DNA from: an uncultured Acidobacteriia bacterium
GTDB lineage: Bacteria > Acidobacteriota > Terriglobia > Bryobacterales > Bryobacteraceae
Assembly: GCA_903892565.1 (NCBI GenBank)
Contig: CAITIX010000016.1
Location: 1-51,958, forward strand
Direction of reading: 5' to 3'
DNA: 51,958 nucleotides
The notes beneath the pieces are model-generated. The model was not told the DNA's origin. It searched no databases and saw nothing but the letters and a program-made list of their open reading frames with translations. Both the position numbers and the translations under genes were made by a program. Positions 1-8,908 of the stretch are shown here, one piece after another (positions within the stretch are counted from its first letter, which is position 1; the number at the start of each line of letters is the position of its first letter).

Positions 1-131
1 AAACGCGCCCCGCAAGGCGGGTCGCAGGCCTACGCTCCAGCCACCCCCGTAAATCCTTCAAACCAAGCCCTCTCCCGCCCGTGAACTGGTAGACTTTCTC
101 TCCGCCCCAGTGGTCTAGTTTTACTCCGCCC
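1..131. other. left-edge sequence without a resolved gene
   Basis: No convincing gene is seen here. The frame of the following CHAT gene is closed by TAG about 40 bases before its first possible start, and the other two forward frames also close before or at the TTG. Either this is a true upstream region, or the N-terminus of the CHAT protein (its export signal and first TPR helices) lies in another frame because of a frameshift. The sequence alone does not decide. Confidence 0.4.
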
Positions 132-2114
132 TTGACAGAACGCGACAAAGCGACTCGTCTTTTGAATGAGGCGCTGGCGGCCATCGACCGACAAACCGCG
201 GCTGCCGATCGCGCGCGTCTTTCCTCGGAGCGAGCCGAGATCGAACTGGAACGCGCCGAATTGCTGGCGCTGCAAAACCGGCGTGACGACGCGCTGGCAA
301 TCTTGAATGCAGCGCTGCAAGACGAAGGCCGCGACAAAGCCGATATCTATTTGCGCATCGCTCGCGTGGATCGCGATGCGAACCCGGATCGCGCAGCGTC
401 CAGTTACGACCTCGCCATGGCCGATCTCGGAGCGCACCGGCAGAACTTGCGCCTCACCGCAATTCGCGTAGAAGCGGCGCGTGTAGCCGCGCTTCACGGC
501 CAGGCCCCGCGCGCACTGATGCTGCTCGATCAAGCATCCAAGAACATCGACGCGGAGGGTTTTGCGGAAACAGACTGGAAACTTTCCTATATCCGAGGGA
601 TGGCCTGGCAGGCGCAAGGGCAACCGAGGCAGGCCGTAGAATCCTACCTCGCAGCGACGGCGAAAATCGACCGGCTCCGCAGCACTTTGGCGCAACAAGA
701 CCGGGAGGCCTTTACGGACTCCGAATGGATGGGCGATCTCTACGCTAGGCTCGTGGCCGTGCTTTCCGCACAAGGCCGCCCGCAAGACGCCTGGCAGGCT
801 ACGGAGCGCGCCAAGGCACGTTCGTTCCTCGATTCGCTGCAAGGCAGACGCTTCAAAGACGAGATCGCACCGGAGTTCCAAGCCGAGCTAGCCGACCTGC
901 AAAAACAAATGCTCGACCTACGCGTGAGAACGGCCCCAGAGAACAGCCTAGCGCGCCGGGATACGGATCCATCGCCAGCCGTACATGCGAAGCAATTGGA
1001 AGCGTTGGAATTAAAATTCGCCCTCGCTCGTGATCGCGCGGGGCTTTCCCATTCTCGTGCGAGCCAGGCGATCGCGCCGCAGCCAGTGGCGCTCTCCGAA
1101 CTCCAATCCAGACTCAAGGCCACCGACAGAACCGGCCTGATCGTTGAGTTCGCCACGCTTGCTGATGGCTTGACGGCATTCCTGATTGGTCCATCGCTCT
1201 TCCAGCAAGTCACCTGGAAGACAGACATGGCTGCGCTAACGAACGACGTCCGTCAGTTGCGGGGCCTACTGGCCGATCGCGATTCCGGCGACGACCTGAA
1301 ACCAGTCGTTGCGCGTGTGGCCGAAGCCGTGTGGAAGCCGCTCGCCGCTAAGATTCCCGCCGGTACGCAACGCATCCTGATCGCGCCGGCGTCCTTCCTG
1401 AACTATATTCCGTTCCAGATCTTCCCTGCCCCCGGCGGCAAGCAGCTGATCGATCAATTCGTCATCTCCTACGTGCCAAGCGCCTCGACATTCGCTCTGC
1501 TAGGACAGCCTGGACCTCTGGGGACCAATACGTTTCTAGGCGCGCTCGGTTCCCTTTCTGTGGACGGGATGCCGCCACTCGAGGCGACGCTGAGCGAGGT
1601 GGATAAAATCCATCGCCTGATCCCCAAAGCTTCGGTAGCTAAAGAGGGCGAACTCACGCACAACGCCGTGCTTGCGGCGTTACAAGAACGCGATTTGGTA
1701 CACATTGCCACGCACGGAGTTTACGAACCGCAGGCGCCGCTCTTTAGCGCGCTGCTCACCAGCCCGGCGAAGAATCAGGCCTCGCGGCTGTCGCTTTACG
1801 AATTGACAGACGTGCAAATCAAAGCCAAGCTGGTGGTCCTGAGCGCCTGCGATTCCGGAATCGGCAAGCTTTCTCAGGGCGACGAAATTGCGGGCCTTAC
1901 GCGAACTTTCCTGAGCGCCGGCGCGAGAACCGTGATCTCCAGTTTATGGACCGTCGATGATGCGTCCACCGCGCTATTGATGGAAGAATTCTACAGGCAA
2001 CTCGAAAGAGGAGTCTCGCCAGCGGCAGCCCTCAGATCCGGAGCCCTGGCCGTTCGCAAGCAATACCCGAATCCCATGTTCTGGGCGCCGTTTGTTTTGA
2101 CCGGACTTCCTTAA
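132..2114 (+). CDS. TPR-CHAT domain caspase-like protease
   Basis: Predicted cysteine peptidase of the caspase-like CHAT family (clan CD). The first ~250 residues are Ala-rich helical hairpins of TPR type, a coiled region follows, and the CHAT domain fills roughly residues 360-660. The catalytic dyad is visible: His528 in the H-I-A-T-H-G motif and Cys573 in L-S-A-C-D-S-G, followed by the usual SLW-VDD and FWAPFVLTG blocks. The only start in frame after the upstream TAG is a TTG, no signal peptide is present and the protein starts inside a helical repeat, so the N-terminus is probably incomplete. It converges with the CHASE2 gene with a 9-base gap. CHAT proteins act as regulated proteases; the substrate here is unknown. 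Confidence 0.85.
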   Translation: MTERDKATRLLNEALAAIDRQTAAADRARLSSERAEIELERAELLALQNRRDDALAILNAALQDEGRDKADIYLRIARVDRDANPDRAASSYDLAMADLGAHRQNLRLTAIRVEAARVAALHGQAPRALMLLDQASKNIDAEGFAETDWKLSYIRGMAWQAQGQPRQAVESYLAATAKIDRLRSTLAQQDREAFTDSEWMGDLYARLVAVLSAQGRPQDAWQATERAKARSFLDSLQGRRFKDEIAPEFQAELADLQKQMLDLRVRTAPENSLARRDTDPSPAVHAKQLEALELKFALARDRAGLSHSRASQAIAPQPVALSELQSRLKATDRTGLIVEFATLADGLTAFLIGPSLFQQVTWKTDMAALTNDVRQLRGLLADRDSGDDLKPVVARVAEAVWKPLAAKIPAGTQRILIAPASFLNYIPFQIFPAPGGKQLIDQFVISYVPSASTFALLGQPGPLGTNTFLGALGSLSVDGMPPLEATLSEVDKIHRLIPKASVAKEGELTHNAVLAALQERDLVHIATHGVYEPQAPLFSALLTSPAKNQASRLSLYELTDVQIKAKLVVLSACDSGIGKLSQGDEIAGLTRTFLSAGARTVISSLWTVDDASTALLMEEFYRQLERGVSPAAALRSGALAVRKQYPNPMFWAPFVLTGLP

Positions 2115-2135
2115 TCTTCTTGCTTAGTCTTCTTG
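2110..2135. repeat. 13-bp tandem duplication over convergent stop codons
   Basis: Two adjacent 13-mers, CTTAATCTTCTTG and CTTAGTCTTCTTG, differ at one base. The first carries the CHAT stop (TAA) and the second carries the CHASE2 stop on the other strand. Confidence 0.8.
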
Positions 2136-3323
2136 GCGTTCCGGAACCGGGAGACCGTGAGCCATCAGTCGAGCCTTCATCTCGCGATTCTCTTTCGTGA
2201 GCGCTCGGTAATCCATGATGTGTTCGTAGGTCTGATGCGCCAGCAAACTGACCAGATACGGCATAAAGCTCAGGAACGTCGCCCCCGTGTAAAACCAAAT
2301 CCAGTTTCCAAAGAACGCATCGATTGGCCCGGTGACAAGCGTAATCGCCAGCCTCCAGCCCTTCGGGAGAAAATAGCCTACCAGGAGAATCACGTAACTC
2401 TGAATGGCCGACCAGTTGCCCAACACGCCCCCTCGCTCGGTGCGAAGTTCGTGACCGGGAAGTAGGGATTGCGCGGTTTGAGCCAGGATCACAACACCAT
2501 CCAAATAGCCCACCGGCGTGGGGTAGGCATCGCGGGCGGCGCGATAACTGCCGCCAAACAAGACCATCTTGTCCTTTAACGGGTGGGCGCCGGAGCCCCG
2601 CAACTGCAGCAACGCTCCCGCGGATAAACGATTGAAGGCGCGCGCGTCTCCCGCGTAGTTGATCAGCTTGCGGGGCACATCGCCGGGCTTTTTTCTATCC
2701 TTGAATGGCTGCTCCACAATGCAAGGATGGTTCTGAAAGGCAGCGGCCAAATTCACAGGAACGGTGGGATAGAGCCTGTCGGAACCGACGGCCGACGACG
2801 AATACTCGCGGATGACGCTGTCGTCGTCCGGCACGTAGGACGGCACGCCATAGCAATCCGACGTGGCCGCCCTGGTGGGCATGCCCCCCAGTTGAGTCTG
2901 CCCGCCAGCGGAGATCAGTTCGCGCGCCCAAACGATGGTCGTTCCCTCGTGGGAGGGCACTTCGATATCTTTCCAACCGGAGGTATCGAAATCCACACCC
3001 AAAACCTTCGGATGGTGTTCGAGAATCGCGGAAAGGATCTCGCTCATCTTTGCGGGCGCAAGAGGACTGATGCCGCCGAAGATCTGGCTGTAATCGTCGT
3101 CCGTTACCGTAACCAGAAAAATATCTTTAGACACGTCGAGCGGCTTCCCGTGAAACAAGGCGTCGAGATTTGCTTTTTCCAGATGCTGCACTACCGAGGT
3201 GGACTCAAGCGCTTTGTCGAGGTGCCCAAATCCGTAAATGAAGCAAACTCCCGTAAGAATATGGCGGATATACTTGCGCCACGAGAAAGGATGCGTCACT
3301 TTGATGGCCCTTGTATTGTGCAA
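2124..3323 (-). CDS. CHASE2 domain membrane sensor without output domain
   Basis: Extracytoplasmic sensor protein of 399 residues. A membrane segment near residues 20-35 is followed by a CHASE2-type periplasmic domain (about 45-300, including the V-L-G-V-D-F-D motif and the K-D-K-M-V-L-F-G-G block). Two or three membrane helices then follow (about 310-370) and a short charged, coiled tail. No kinase, cyclase or protease domain is attached, so output must go through a partner. The start appears to be TTG four bases after the stop of the FecR-like gene; no strong ribosome binding site is visible. In established families CHASE2 is an input domain fused to kinases, cyclases or CHAT-type modules. 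The neighbouring CHAT gene is therefore the natural candidate partner (inference). Confidence 0.8.
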   Translation of the reverse strand: MHNTRAIKVTHPFSWRKYIRHILTGVCFIYGFGHLDKALESTSVVQHLEKANLDALFHGKPLDVSKDIFLVTVTDDDYSQIFGGISPLAPAKMSEILSAILEHHPKVLGVDFDTSGWKDIEVPSHEGTTIVWARELISAGGQTQLGGMPTRAATSDCYGVPSYVPDDDSVIREYSSSAVGSDRLYPTVPVNLAAAFQNHPCIVEQPFKDRKKPGDVPRKLINYAGDARAFNRLSAGALLQLRGSGAHPLKDKMVLFGGSYRAARDAYPTPVGYLDGVVILAQTAQSLLPGHELRTERGGVLGNWSAIQSYVILLVGYFLPKGWRLAITLVTGPIDAFFGNWIWFYTGATFLSFMPYLVSLLAHQTYEHIMDYRALTKENREMKARLMAHGLPVPERQED

Positions 3324-3327
3324 TTAG

Positions 3328-4107
3328 TCACTGGGAACGCTGCGCCAAATCCAAGATCAGGGCGTTTAAAAAATTACGAACAGCCGCGGGATCGGTTTCC
3401 GCAGGCCACGCCGCAATGAGCCGTCGGGCGTCTTCCAACTCACCCTGCAATTTTGCGGCAGTCGGCAACATTGCCACCACTACCGACGCGGCGCCCATCC
3501 TTATTCCTTCGCTCGAATCCACCGTCAACTCATAAGCACCGGGCGACACTCCTGAAACCATGGCGCTCACCGCGTTGGGGGGATCCCACGTGAGGTCTCC
3601 GTTGTACGTCGCACCGTTCTTTTGCAACTGACGGAGCCGGATCTTATAATTCCCCGCGTCCAGGCGAACCAGTGCAGCAGCGAACTGCACTTGGCCGTCC
3701 TTCAGAGGAAGTACGGCTTGTTGAAACTGTGCCGCGGACGCTCCCCGGCTCATGGCGTAAACGGGCAGCGTCTCTTTTTGGGAGAAAAACGTTTTGCCGA
3801 CCGCCATCAAGCGCGAGCGCAGGGAGGGATCAGCGGAATCGCGAAATCCTTCGATCGACGCGACGCAATTAGCAGGACACTCGAAGCTCTTCACTGTGCC
3901 GTCCAGAATGCCGACGGTCAAACGAGCTTTGCCCGTGGCACGTGCCGTTCCATGCTCCAGAACAGGTTCGCCCACCTGAACCTTCGGGTTTCCGTTCGAA
4001 GCCCACTTCCACTCGCCTTGCGACGCCAGCACAAAGCCAACCTGTTTTCCTTGACCGAAAAGCAGGCCAACCCAGAACGGCAAGAGTATCAGGGCTCCAA
4101 CTCTCAT
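3328..4107 (-). CDS. secreted FecR-like protein
   Basis: A 259-residue protein with a short N-terminal hydrophobic signal (about residues 4-18). Residues ~25-85 resemble a FecR-type domain: a G-x-W, a V-G-E-P-V turn, then L-T-V-G-I-L-D-G-T before a C-P-A-N-C pair. The remainder is beta-rich (about 140-220) and ends in a helical tail. FecR domains sit in the periplasm and transmit envelope signals. The gene precedes the CHASE2 gene by four bases, so the two are almost certainly co-transcribed. The FecR assignment rests on pattern only; it could be an unrelated secreted beta-protein. The base stretch between it and the phosphatase gene upstream is 67 bp. Confidence 0.6.
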   Translation of the reverse strand: MRVGALILLPFWVGLLFGQGKQVGFVLASQGEWKWASNGNPKVQVGEPVLEHGTARATGKARLTVGILDGTVKSFECPANCVASIEGFRDSADPSLRSRLMAVGKTFFSQKETLPVYAMSRGASAAQFQQAVLPLKDGQVQFAAALVRLDAGNYKIRLRQLQKNGATYNGDLTWDPPNAVSAMVSGVSPGAYELTVDSSEGIRMGAASVVVAMLPTAAKLQGELEDARRLIAAWPAETDPAAVRNFLNALILDLAQRSQ

Positions 4108-4174
4108 GGCTTCGAATTAGTGTAACACCGGGCGGAGGCGCGGCCTTTCATAAATCGCGCGAACAAATACCAAG

Positions 4175-5749
4175 TTACTTGATGATCTGCGCCAGCACCC
4201 GCCCAAACGATCCGCTGGGCCGCTCGATGCCGAGCAATTGCGAAAGCGTCGGCGCGATATCGTTGACAGCGATCGGCACCGCATAGCTCCCCTGCTTGAT
4301 CGCCTCGCCCATGAAGATCACTGGTACGTGATTGTCGTAGTCGTAGGGCGTACCGTGCGACGTGCCAGCAGCATCGAACAGATAGTAGGGCTCCGGAAGG
4401 ATAAACACGTCTTGCGAGCGCGATGCGTAGAAGCTGACGTCGATCGCGGCGCCGATGTTATCACGCTGAATGCGTCCCGCGGCCAGATCCGAACGGGTAT
4501 AGGCGCGCGCGATGTGTGGCTGCTGCAGCGCGGCCTCCGCAACCACTCTCTCGAAATCCGCAGGATCGAGCTTCTTGCTGCGAATCAGCTCCAAATTCAA
4601 ATAGGGCGCATACGCAACCCCAGGCAGACGCCATTTTCCGGGACCAAAGCGCTTCACGAGCGCATCGTCAATCGCGCGAGCCAGATCAGGCTCCGAAAGC
4701 CGTCCACCGGGCATCTTACGCGCTTCGTTGACTTCAGGCACGGGTGCGACTCCATGATCAGCCGTGAGGACAACCAGCGTATTCTGCATGCCAACGGATT
4801 TGTCGATCGCGTCGAATAATTTTCCAAGCAAGCGATCGGTACGAATCGAGATGTCGCGCACCGCGGGATCATCCGGCCCGACGGCGTGGCCCACATAATC
4901 GTTCGAGGAAAAGCTGACGGCGAGAACATCGGTGGCAGCGTGCTGGCCCAACTTCTCTCCAGCCAACGCGGCTTCAGCGAACTGCTCGATCATCTCGTTA
5001 CCCCAGGGGGTTGCCTCCACGCTTCCGCAGAAGCGAACGTCGGCACCATTCGTCATCGTGCAGAAGGGAGTCGCCTTGTCGTCCTTGGCATCGAACGGCA
5101 GCCACTGCGCGCCGATCGTCCGCTGGTAATACTTCTGGTCGTTCACCGCTTTCGCCCAATCCGGCAGATCTTTCCGGAAATAGGTACTCGTGACCCAGTG
5201 ATTGGAATCGTTGTCGTACCAATAGGCGGCGTCTGCCATGTGGCCTGAAGGCAGAATCGCGCTCCGATCCTTGATCGATACGCCGATGACGTGGGAATCC
5301 GGGAAGCGCATTTTGAGTTCGTCTGCCACGCTGCTCGTTAGCAATCTGCGCGGAGAAGAACCGGGTTGCCCGGCGATGCCGCCGACCAGCTTCGTCTGCG
5401 GATCGGACACGCTGGTGACCTGCTTCCCGGTCGCCCGATCAAACCATTCATTGGCAATAATGCCGCTCACAGACGGCGTCGCGCCGCTCAGGAACGTGGA
5501 GTGCCCCACCGCCGTCACGGTGACCGCGTGGATGTAGTGCGCATCCGTGAACACGGCGCCTTGATCCAGCAGGCGCCGCAGGCCCGAGTTGTAATCGTCG
5601 CGGAAACGCAGCAAGTAGTCGTAACGGAACTGATCGATCACGACCGCCACTACGAGTTTCGGCGGCTTCGGCGCGTCGGCGGCGCTTAGGAAAATCGAAA
5701 AGCTCGCCAACACGAATAGACTGAGACAAATTCGGGCAACACGCTTCAT
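4175..5749 (-). CDS. secreted alkaline phosphatase / type I phosphodiesterase family (PafA-like)
   Basis: Exported metal-dependent phosphate ester hydrolase of the alkaline phosphatase superfamily. The ATG at 5749 gives a clean signal peptide ending in S-A-A-D-A; a TTG five codons upstream is possible but less attractive. Family landmarks: V-V-I-D-Q-F-R-Y-D at the start of the mature domain (first metal Asp), T-A-V-G-H-S-T-F (Thr likely the nucleophile, as in PafA), an A-D-H-G motif in the middle and S-H-G-T-P near the C-terminus as further metal ligands. About 524 residues, normal for PafA-like enzymes. A -10-like GATAAT sits six bases before the ATG with no Shine-Dalgarno. It probably scavenges phosphate from organic esters in the periplasm. 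Confidence 0.88.
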   Translation of the reverse strand: MKRVARICLSLFVLASFSIFLSAADAPKPPKLVVAVVIDQFRYDYLLRFRDDYNSGLRRLLDQGAVFTDAHYIHAVTVTAVGHSTFLSGATPSVSGIIANEWFDRATGKQVTSVSDPQTKLVGGIAGQPGSSPRRLLTSSVADELKMRFPDSHVIGVSIKDRSAILPSGHMADAAYWYDNDSNHWVTSTYFRKDLPDWAKAVNDQKYYQRTIGAQWLPFDAKDDKATPFCTMTNGADVRFCGSVEATPWGNEMIEQFAEAALAGEKLGQHAATDVLAVSFSSNDYVGHAVGPDDPAVRDISIRTDRLLGKLFDAIDKSVGMQNTLVVLTADHGVAPVPEVNEARKMPGGRLSEPDLARAIDDALVKRFGPGKWRLPGVAYAPYLNLELIRSKKLDPADFERVVAEAALQQPHIARAYTRSDLAAGRIQRDNIGAAIDVSFYASRSQDVFILPEPYYLFDAAGTSHGTPYDYDNHVPVIFMGEAIKQGSYAVPIAVNDIAPTLSQLLGIERPSGSFGRVLAQIIK

Positions 5750-5755
5750 GTTGAG

Positions 5756-5784
5756 ATTATCCAACGAACCGGGCTCGCGGTGAA
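5756..5784 (-). promoter_or_regulatory. sigma-70-type promoter of the phosphatase gene, leaderless
   Basis: On the minus strand TTCACC (5784-5779), a 17-base spacer and GATAAT (5761-5756) lie so that transcription would start at or within a base or two of the ATG at 5749. No Shine-Dalgarno sequence is present. Confidence 0.5.
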
Positions 5785-5959
5785 TGGCGATCCGGTTACA
5801 GGCGGCCCGCGGGCACCTCGGCCTGGCCGAAATCCACCAGCGCGGTGGAGCTCAGCCAGCGTCGTTCCGGATCGCTCATGCGTTTTGAGAAAGATACAAA
5901 CGGCATTTCGTTTGCAAGCATGCCTGGTGCAAATAGATACGAACCGCACAGGAGGCATT

Positions 5960-6370
5960 ATGAAATTCAAACTGATGTTGGCAACGTTGTTTCTGGCGAC
6001 CAGCGCCTTCGGCGCGGGATTCGTCCGCATCGGCGTAGGCGTTGGTCCAGGCATAGGCCCGGGCTTTGGCTACCGCGGCGGCTTTTACGGCGGAGTAGCC
6101 GTGGCGGCCCCCGGCGTTGGTCCTTATTATGCCCGGCCGTATTATGCGGCACCTGTGGTGCCTTATTACCCTCCTACCTACTACGCGCCGTCCGTGCTGG
6201 CCTTTGGTTATGTAGGAACTGCCTACGTGAGGGCTCCGAACCCGGCTTATGGCTATGGACCCGGATACGGATGGGTTCGACCCGGATATCGCTACGCTCC
6301 CGGATTCGTGGGACCGCGCTATTACGGAGGCCGCGTGTACGGCGGCGGAAGAGTCGTCGGCAGACGATAG
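5960..6370 (+). CDS. small Gly/Tyr/Pro-rich secreted protein
   Basis: A 136-residue protein. A strong AGGAGG (5950-5955) four bases before ATG fixes the start. A signal peptide (M-K-F-K-L-M-L-A-T-L-F-L-A-T-S-A-F-G-A) is followed by a low-complexity mature part rich in Gly, Tyr, Pro, Val and Arg, with G-x-G-Y-G, P-Y-Y-A-R-P-Y-Y and Y-G-P-G-Y-G patterns and a basic G-R-R end. Such proteins are common, poorly characterised envelope or matrix proteins; no function can be assigned. It is divergent from the phosphatase gene. The upstream 195 bp contains a CAAACG/CGTTTG inverted repeat (about 5897-5913) that could be an operator. Confidence 0.75.
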   Translation: MKFKLMLATLFLATSAFGAGFVRIGVGVGPGIGPGFGYRGGFYGGVAVAAPGVGPYYARPYYAAPVVPYYPPTYYAPSVLAFGYVGTAYVRAPNPAYGYGPGYGWVRPGYRYAPGFVGPRYYGGRVYGGGRVVGRR

Positions 6371-6446
6371 ACATGCGAGCGATTCGAAAGTCGGAACGGA
6401 AGGCGGTGCGTAGCAGTTATACTCATCCCAAGGCCAGACCCAATCC

Positions 6447-7943
6447 GTGACTCCGTCTCCGAACGCATCGCCCGAAACCTCGAATCCTGAACCGCAACTG
6501 AAACGCAGCCTGGGGCTGTTCGATTCCACAATGCTCGTCGCGGGGTCGATGATCGGCTCCGGCATTTTCATCGTCTCTTCGGAGATGGCGCGCAACGTCG
6601 GCAGTCCCGGGTGGTTGCTGCTTTCGTGGGTGATCACGGGAGTTCTGACGCTCACTGCGGCGCTCTCCTACGGCGAACTTGCGGCGATGATGCCGCAAGC
6701 GGGCGGCCAGTACGTTTACCTGCGCGAGGCGTTTTCTCCCCTCTGGGGATTCCTCTACGGCTGGACGCTGTTCATGGTGATCCAGACCGGCACCATTGCC
6801 GCCGTAGGCGTTGCGTTCGCCCGCTATCTCGGCATCCTGCGGCCTACCATTTCCGAAAGCAACTACATTATTCCTCCGCTGCATATCTCCACTGGCTACG
6901 CGATTTCGTTGTCTACCGCGCAGCTGGTCGCGATCCTTGTGATCGCGCTGCTCAGCTGGGCGAACTCGCGCGGGCTGCATTACGGCAAGCGCGTGCAGAA
7001 TCTGTTCACCGTGGCCAAGCTCGGATCGCTCTTCGGATTAATCGCACTGGGCTTATTCGTCGGATGGAATCGCACAGCGGCCAGCGGCAACTTCGGAGAC
7101 CTGTGGACACCCCGCGGATTTACTCCCTCGGCGCCCGGCCTCACGCCGGAGACGATGTTCGGGCTCTTGGTCGCGCTCTGCGTCGCGCAAACCGGATCGC
7201 TCTTTTCCGCCGACGCCTGGAACAACATCACGTTCACGGCGGGCGAAGTGCGCGAGCCTCGCAGGAATGTTCCGCTCTCGCTGGCCTTCGGCACGGGCAT
7301 CGTCATCGGACTTTATTTATTGGCAAATATCGCCTACCTCGCCGTGCTGCCGTTCGACAAGATCCAGACGGCCCCGCTCGATCGCGTGGCGAGCGCCATG
7401 GTGGGCGCCGTGATTCCCTCGGCCGGCGCGCAAATCATGGCGATTGGCATCATGATCTCGACGTTCGGCTGCATCAACGGCATGGTACTGGCCGGCGCGC
7501 GCGCTTTTTATGCCATGGCCAAGGATGGCGTATTTTTCCGCGGAGCGATGTCCATCAATGCGGGAGGAGTTCCCGGCAAGGCGCTCTTCATGCAGGCCGC
7601 CTGGACGATTTTCCTGGTACTGCCACGCACCTATGACGTCACAGCGAAGAAATACGGGAACCTATACGGCAATCTATTGGACTACGTGATTTCCGCCGCG
7701 CTGATCTTCTACATCCTGACGATCGCCGGCGTGTTCGTGCTGCGCAAGAAGCGTCCCGATGCCGAGCGTCCGTATCGCGCATTTGGATATCCGGTGGTTC
7801 CGATTCTGTACATCGTGGGCGCGGCGATCATCCTCGCGTTGTTGTTCGCCTACCGTCCGGCGACGACCGTCCCGGGGCTGGTCATTGTACTCATCGGTGT
7901 GCCGGTGTTTGCGCTGTTCCGACGCTACGGGGCGTCCCAATAA
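6447..7943 (+). CDS. APC-family amino acid permease
   Basis: Inner-membrane amino acid transporter, 498 residues, GTG start. About twelve hydrophobic helices are visible. The first carries the APC-superfamily signature G-S-M-I-G-S-G-I-F, and the second helix region ends in S-Y-G-E-L-A-A-M-M-P, followed by G-G-Q-Y-V-Y-L-R-E-A-F, typical of the LAT/basic amino acid antiporter branch. Substrate is unknown. A TATACT (6418-6423) 23 bases before the GTG may be its -10 element. The stop codon lies inside the first copy of a 13-bp tandem repeat, and the gene converges with the next secreted-protein gene. Confidence 0.9.
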   Translation: MTPSPNASPETSNPEPQLKRSLGLFDSTMLVAGSMIGSGIFIVSSEMARNVGSPGWLLLSWVITGVLTLTAALSYGELAAMMPQAGGQYVYLREAFSPLWGFLYGWTLFMVIQTGTIAAVGVAFARYLGILRPTISESNYIIPPLHISTGYAISLSTAQLVAILVIALLSWANSRGLHYGKRVQNLFTVAKLGSLFGLIALGLFVGWNRTAASGNFGDLWTPRGFTPSAPGLTPETMFGLLVALCVAQTGSLFSADAWNNITFTAGEVREPRRNVPLSLAFGTGIVIGLYLLANIAYLAVLPFDKIQTAPLDRVASAMVGAVIPSAGAQIMAIGIMISTFGCINGMVLAGARAFYAMAKDGVFFRGAMSINAGGVPGKALFMQAAWTIFLVLPRTYDVTAKKYGNLYGNLLDYVISAALIFYILTIAGVFVLRKKRPDAERPYRAFGYPVVPILYIVGAAIILALLFAYRPATTVPGLVIVLIGVPVFALFRRYGASQ

Positions 7944-7990
7944 ACTACCGCAATAAACTACCGCAATAAACTGCCGCGATAACTTATCGC
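7939..7990. repeat. 13-bp tandem repeat with hairpin at convergent gene ends
   Basis: Three adjacent copies of AATAAACTACCGC (the third with one change) and a degenerate fourth. The permease stop codon is in copy one. The fourth unit forms a palindrome CGCGATAA-C-TTATCGCG (7975-7991) that covers the stop of the gene on the other strand. The hairpin may act as a weak bidirectional terminator, but there is no T-tract. Confidence 0.8.
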
Positions 7991-8754
7991 GACGTGCAGG
8001 CCGTTGGATTCCAACCCGCCGCATCCGCCTGCTTCTTGAAGGTCACGGCGGTTTCATACTTGGCCGTCAAATACATGGGATCTTCGAACGTGATGGAATC
8101 CACCAGGTATTCGCCCGCACCGTCTTTGATCACGTCAAAGTATTCGGTCAGCACGCCGTTCGCGCTGTACGGCACGCCGTTCTTTTGCAGATAGCCCGGC
8201 TTGATCTTCGTCGTGACCACTTTCAACGCGCCGCTGGGAACGTCGCGCGAAAACAGACCGTTGCCAAACGCGACTTGATCCCAGGAAGCTTGCGATGCTC
8301 CCTGCCAATCGCCGCCCGCGACGGGAGCGCCGAAACTAAACGTGCGCGTCTGCTTGCCGGCATCAGTCTCGAGCTTCAACGTGCGGTCATCGGCCCAGGT
8401 GATGTGCAGGCGTCCCGGAGCCTTCATGATATTCGGCGCGCCGTAGCTGCGGCACTGTTCGCCCGCGGCCTCGTCCTTCGCGGGATCCCACGTATCGGCC
8501 AACGTTTTCGCCGCCGCGTTGATGGGAAGGCCTTGATAGTCGCCCTTGGGAGGCACGGTCATACGCCAGCGCCAATCCGTGGTGACGACGGCGGCCCAGT
8601 ATCCTGTGAGATCGATCGGCGCCTGTTCTTTCGGAGTCTTCGGCGGACCCGCAGGTCCGCGCCCTTGCCCGAAAGCAGTTACTGCGGCCAACAACGAGAA
8701 CAAGAGTGGCAAGAAAGTAGTTGTAGGCTTACGGCGCACCGAGGTCGCTCCCAT
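7984..8754 (-). CDS. secreted protein of unknown function (acidobacterial family)
   Basis: A 256-residue exported protein. The ATG at 8754 gives a normal signal peptide (basic R-R-K start, hydrophobic F-L-P-L-L-F-S-L-L, cleavage after A-F-G-Q); a TTG eight codons earlier is possible. The mature part begins with a Gly/Pro-rich linker and then L-T-G-Y-W-A-A-V-V-T, D-W-R-W-R-M and P-P-K-G-D-Y, a pattern I recognise from many secreted acidobacterial proteins of unknown role. The rest is predicted beta-rich, lipocalin-like in size. No catalytic motif is evident. Its neighbours are a permease and a metallo-hydrolase; the DUF-type proteins at 16.2-17.5 kb have a similar L-S-G-V-W start. Confidence 0.7.
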   Translation of the reverse strand: MGATSVRRKPTTTFLPLLFSLLAAVTAFGQGRGPAGPPKTPKEQAPIDLTGYWAAVVTTDWRWRMTVPPKGDYQGLPINAAAKTLADTWDPAKDEAAGEQCRSYGAPNIMKAPGRLHITWADDRTLKLETDAGKQTRTFSFGAPVAGGDWQGASQASWDQVAFGNGLFSRDVPSGALKVVTTKIKPGYLQKNGVPYSANGVLTEYFDVIKDGAGEYLVDSITFEDPMYLTAKYETAVTFKKQADAAGWNPTACTSR

Positions 8755-8797
8755 CCGCAGCTTCAGACATCCATCCAAAGCTCCGACCTAGGATACT

Positions 8798-8831
8798 GCA
8801 ATAGGTACGGGCTCGCAATAGATACGGCCTC
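8798..8831. repeat. 17-bp tandem duplication
   Basis: Two adjacent units, GCAATAGGTACGGGCTC and GCAATAGATACGGCCTC, two mismatches, in the divergent intergenic region between the secreted-protein gene and the metallo-hydrolase gene. Confidence 0.75.
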
Positions 8832-8854
8832 GCGATGCGAGCGGCATTCCTATG

Positions 8855-8878
8855 GCGTTTACTTCCGCGTTTACTTCA
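8855..8878. repeat. 12-bp tandem duplication carrying the -35 element
   Basis: GCGTTTACTTCC is followed directly by GCGTTTACTTCA. The second copy contains the TTTACT hexamer proposed as the -35 element of the metallo-hydrolase promoter. Confidence 0.7.
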
Positions 8879-8898
8879 ATGACTTGCCGCTGTACTAT
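8870..8898 (+). promoter_or_regulatory. sigma-70-type promoter of the MBL-fold gene
   Basis: TTTACT (8870-8875), 17-base spacer, TACTAT (8893-8898). The ATG at 8909 is ten bases after the -10 element, so the leader would be absent or only a few bases long; no Shine-Dalgarno is visible. Confidence 0.45.
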
Positions 8899-8908
8899 CT
8901 ATAGACGT

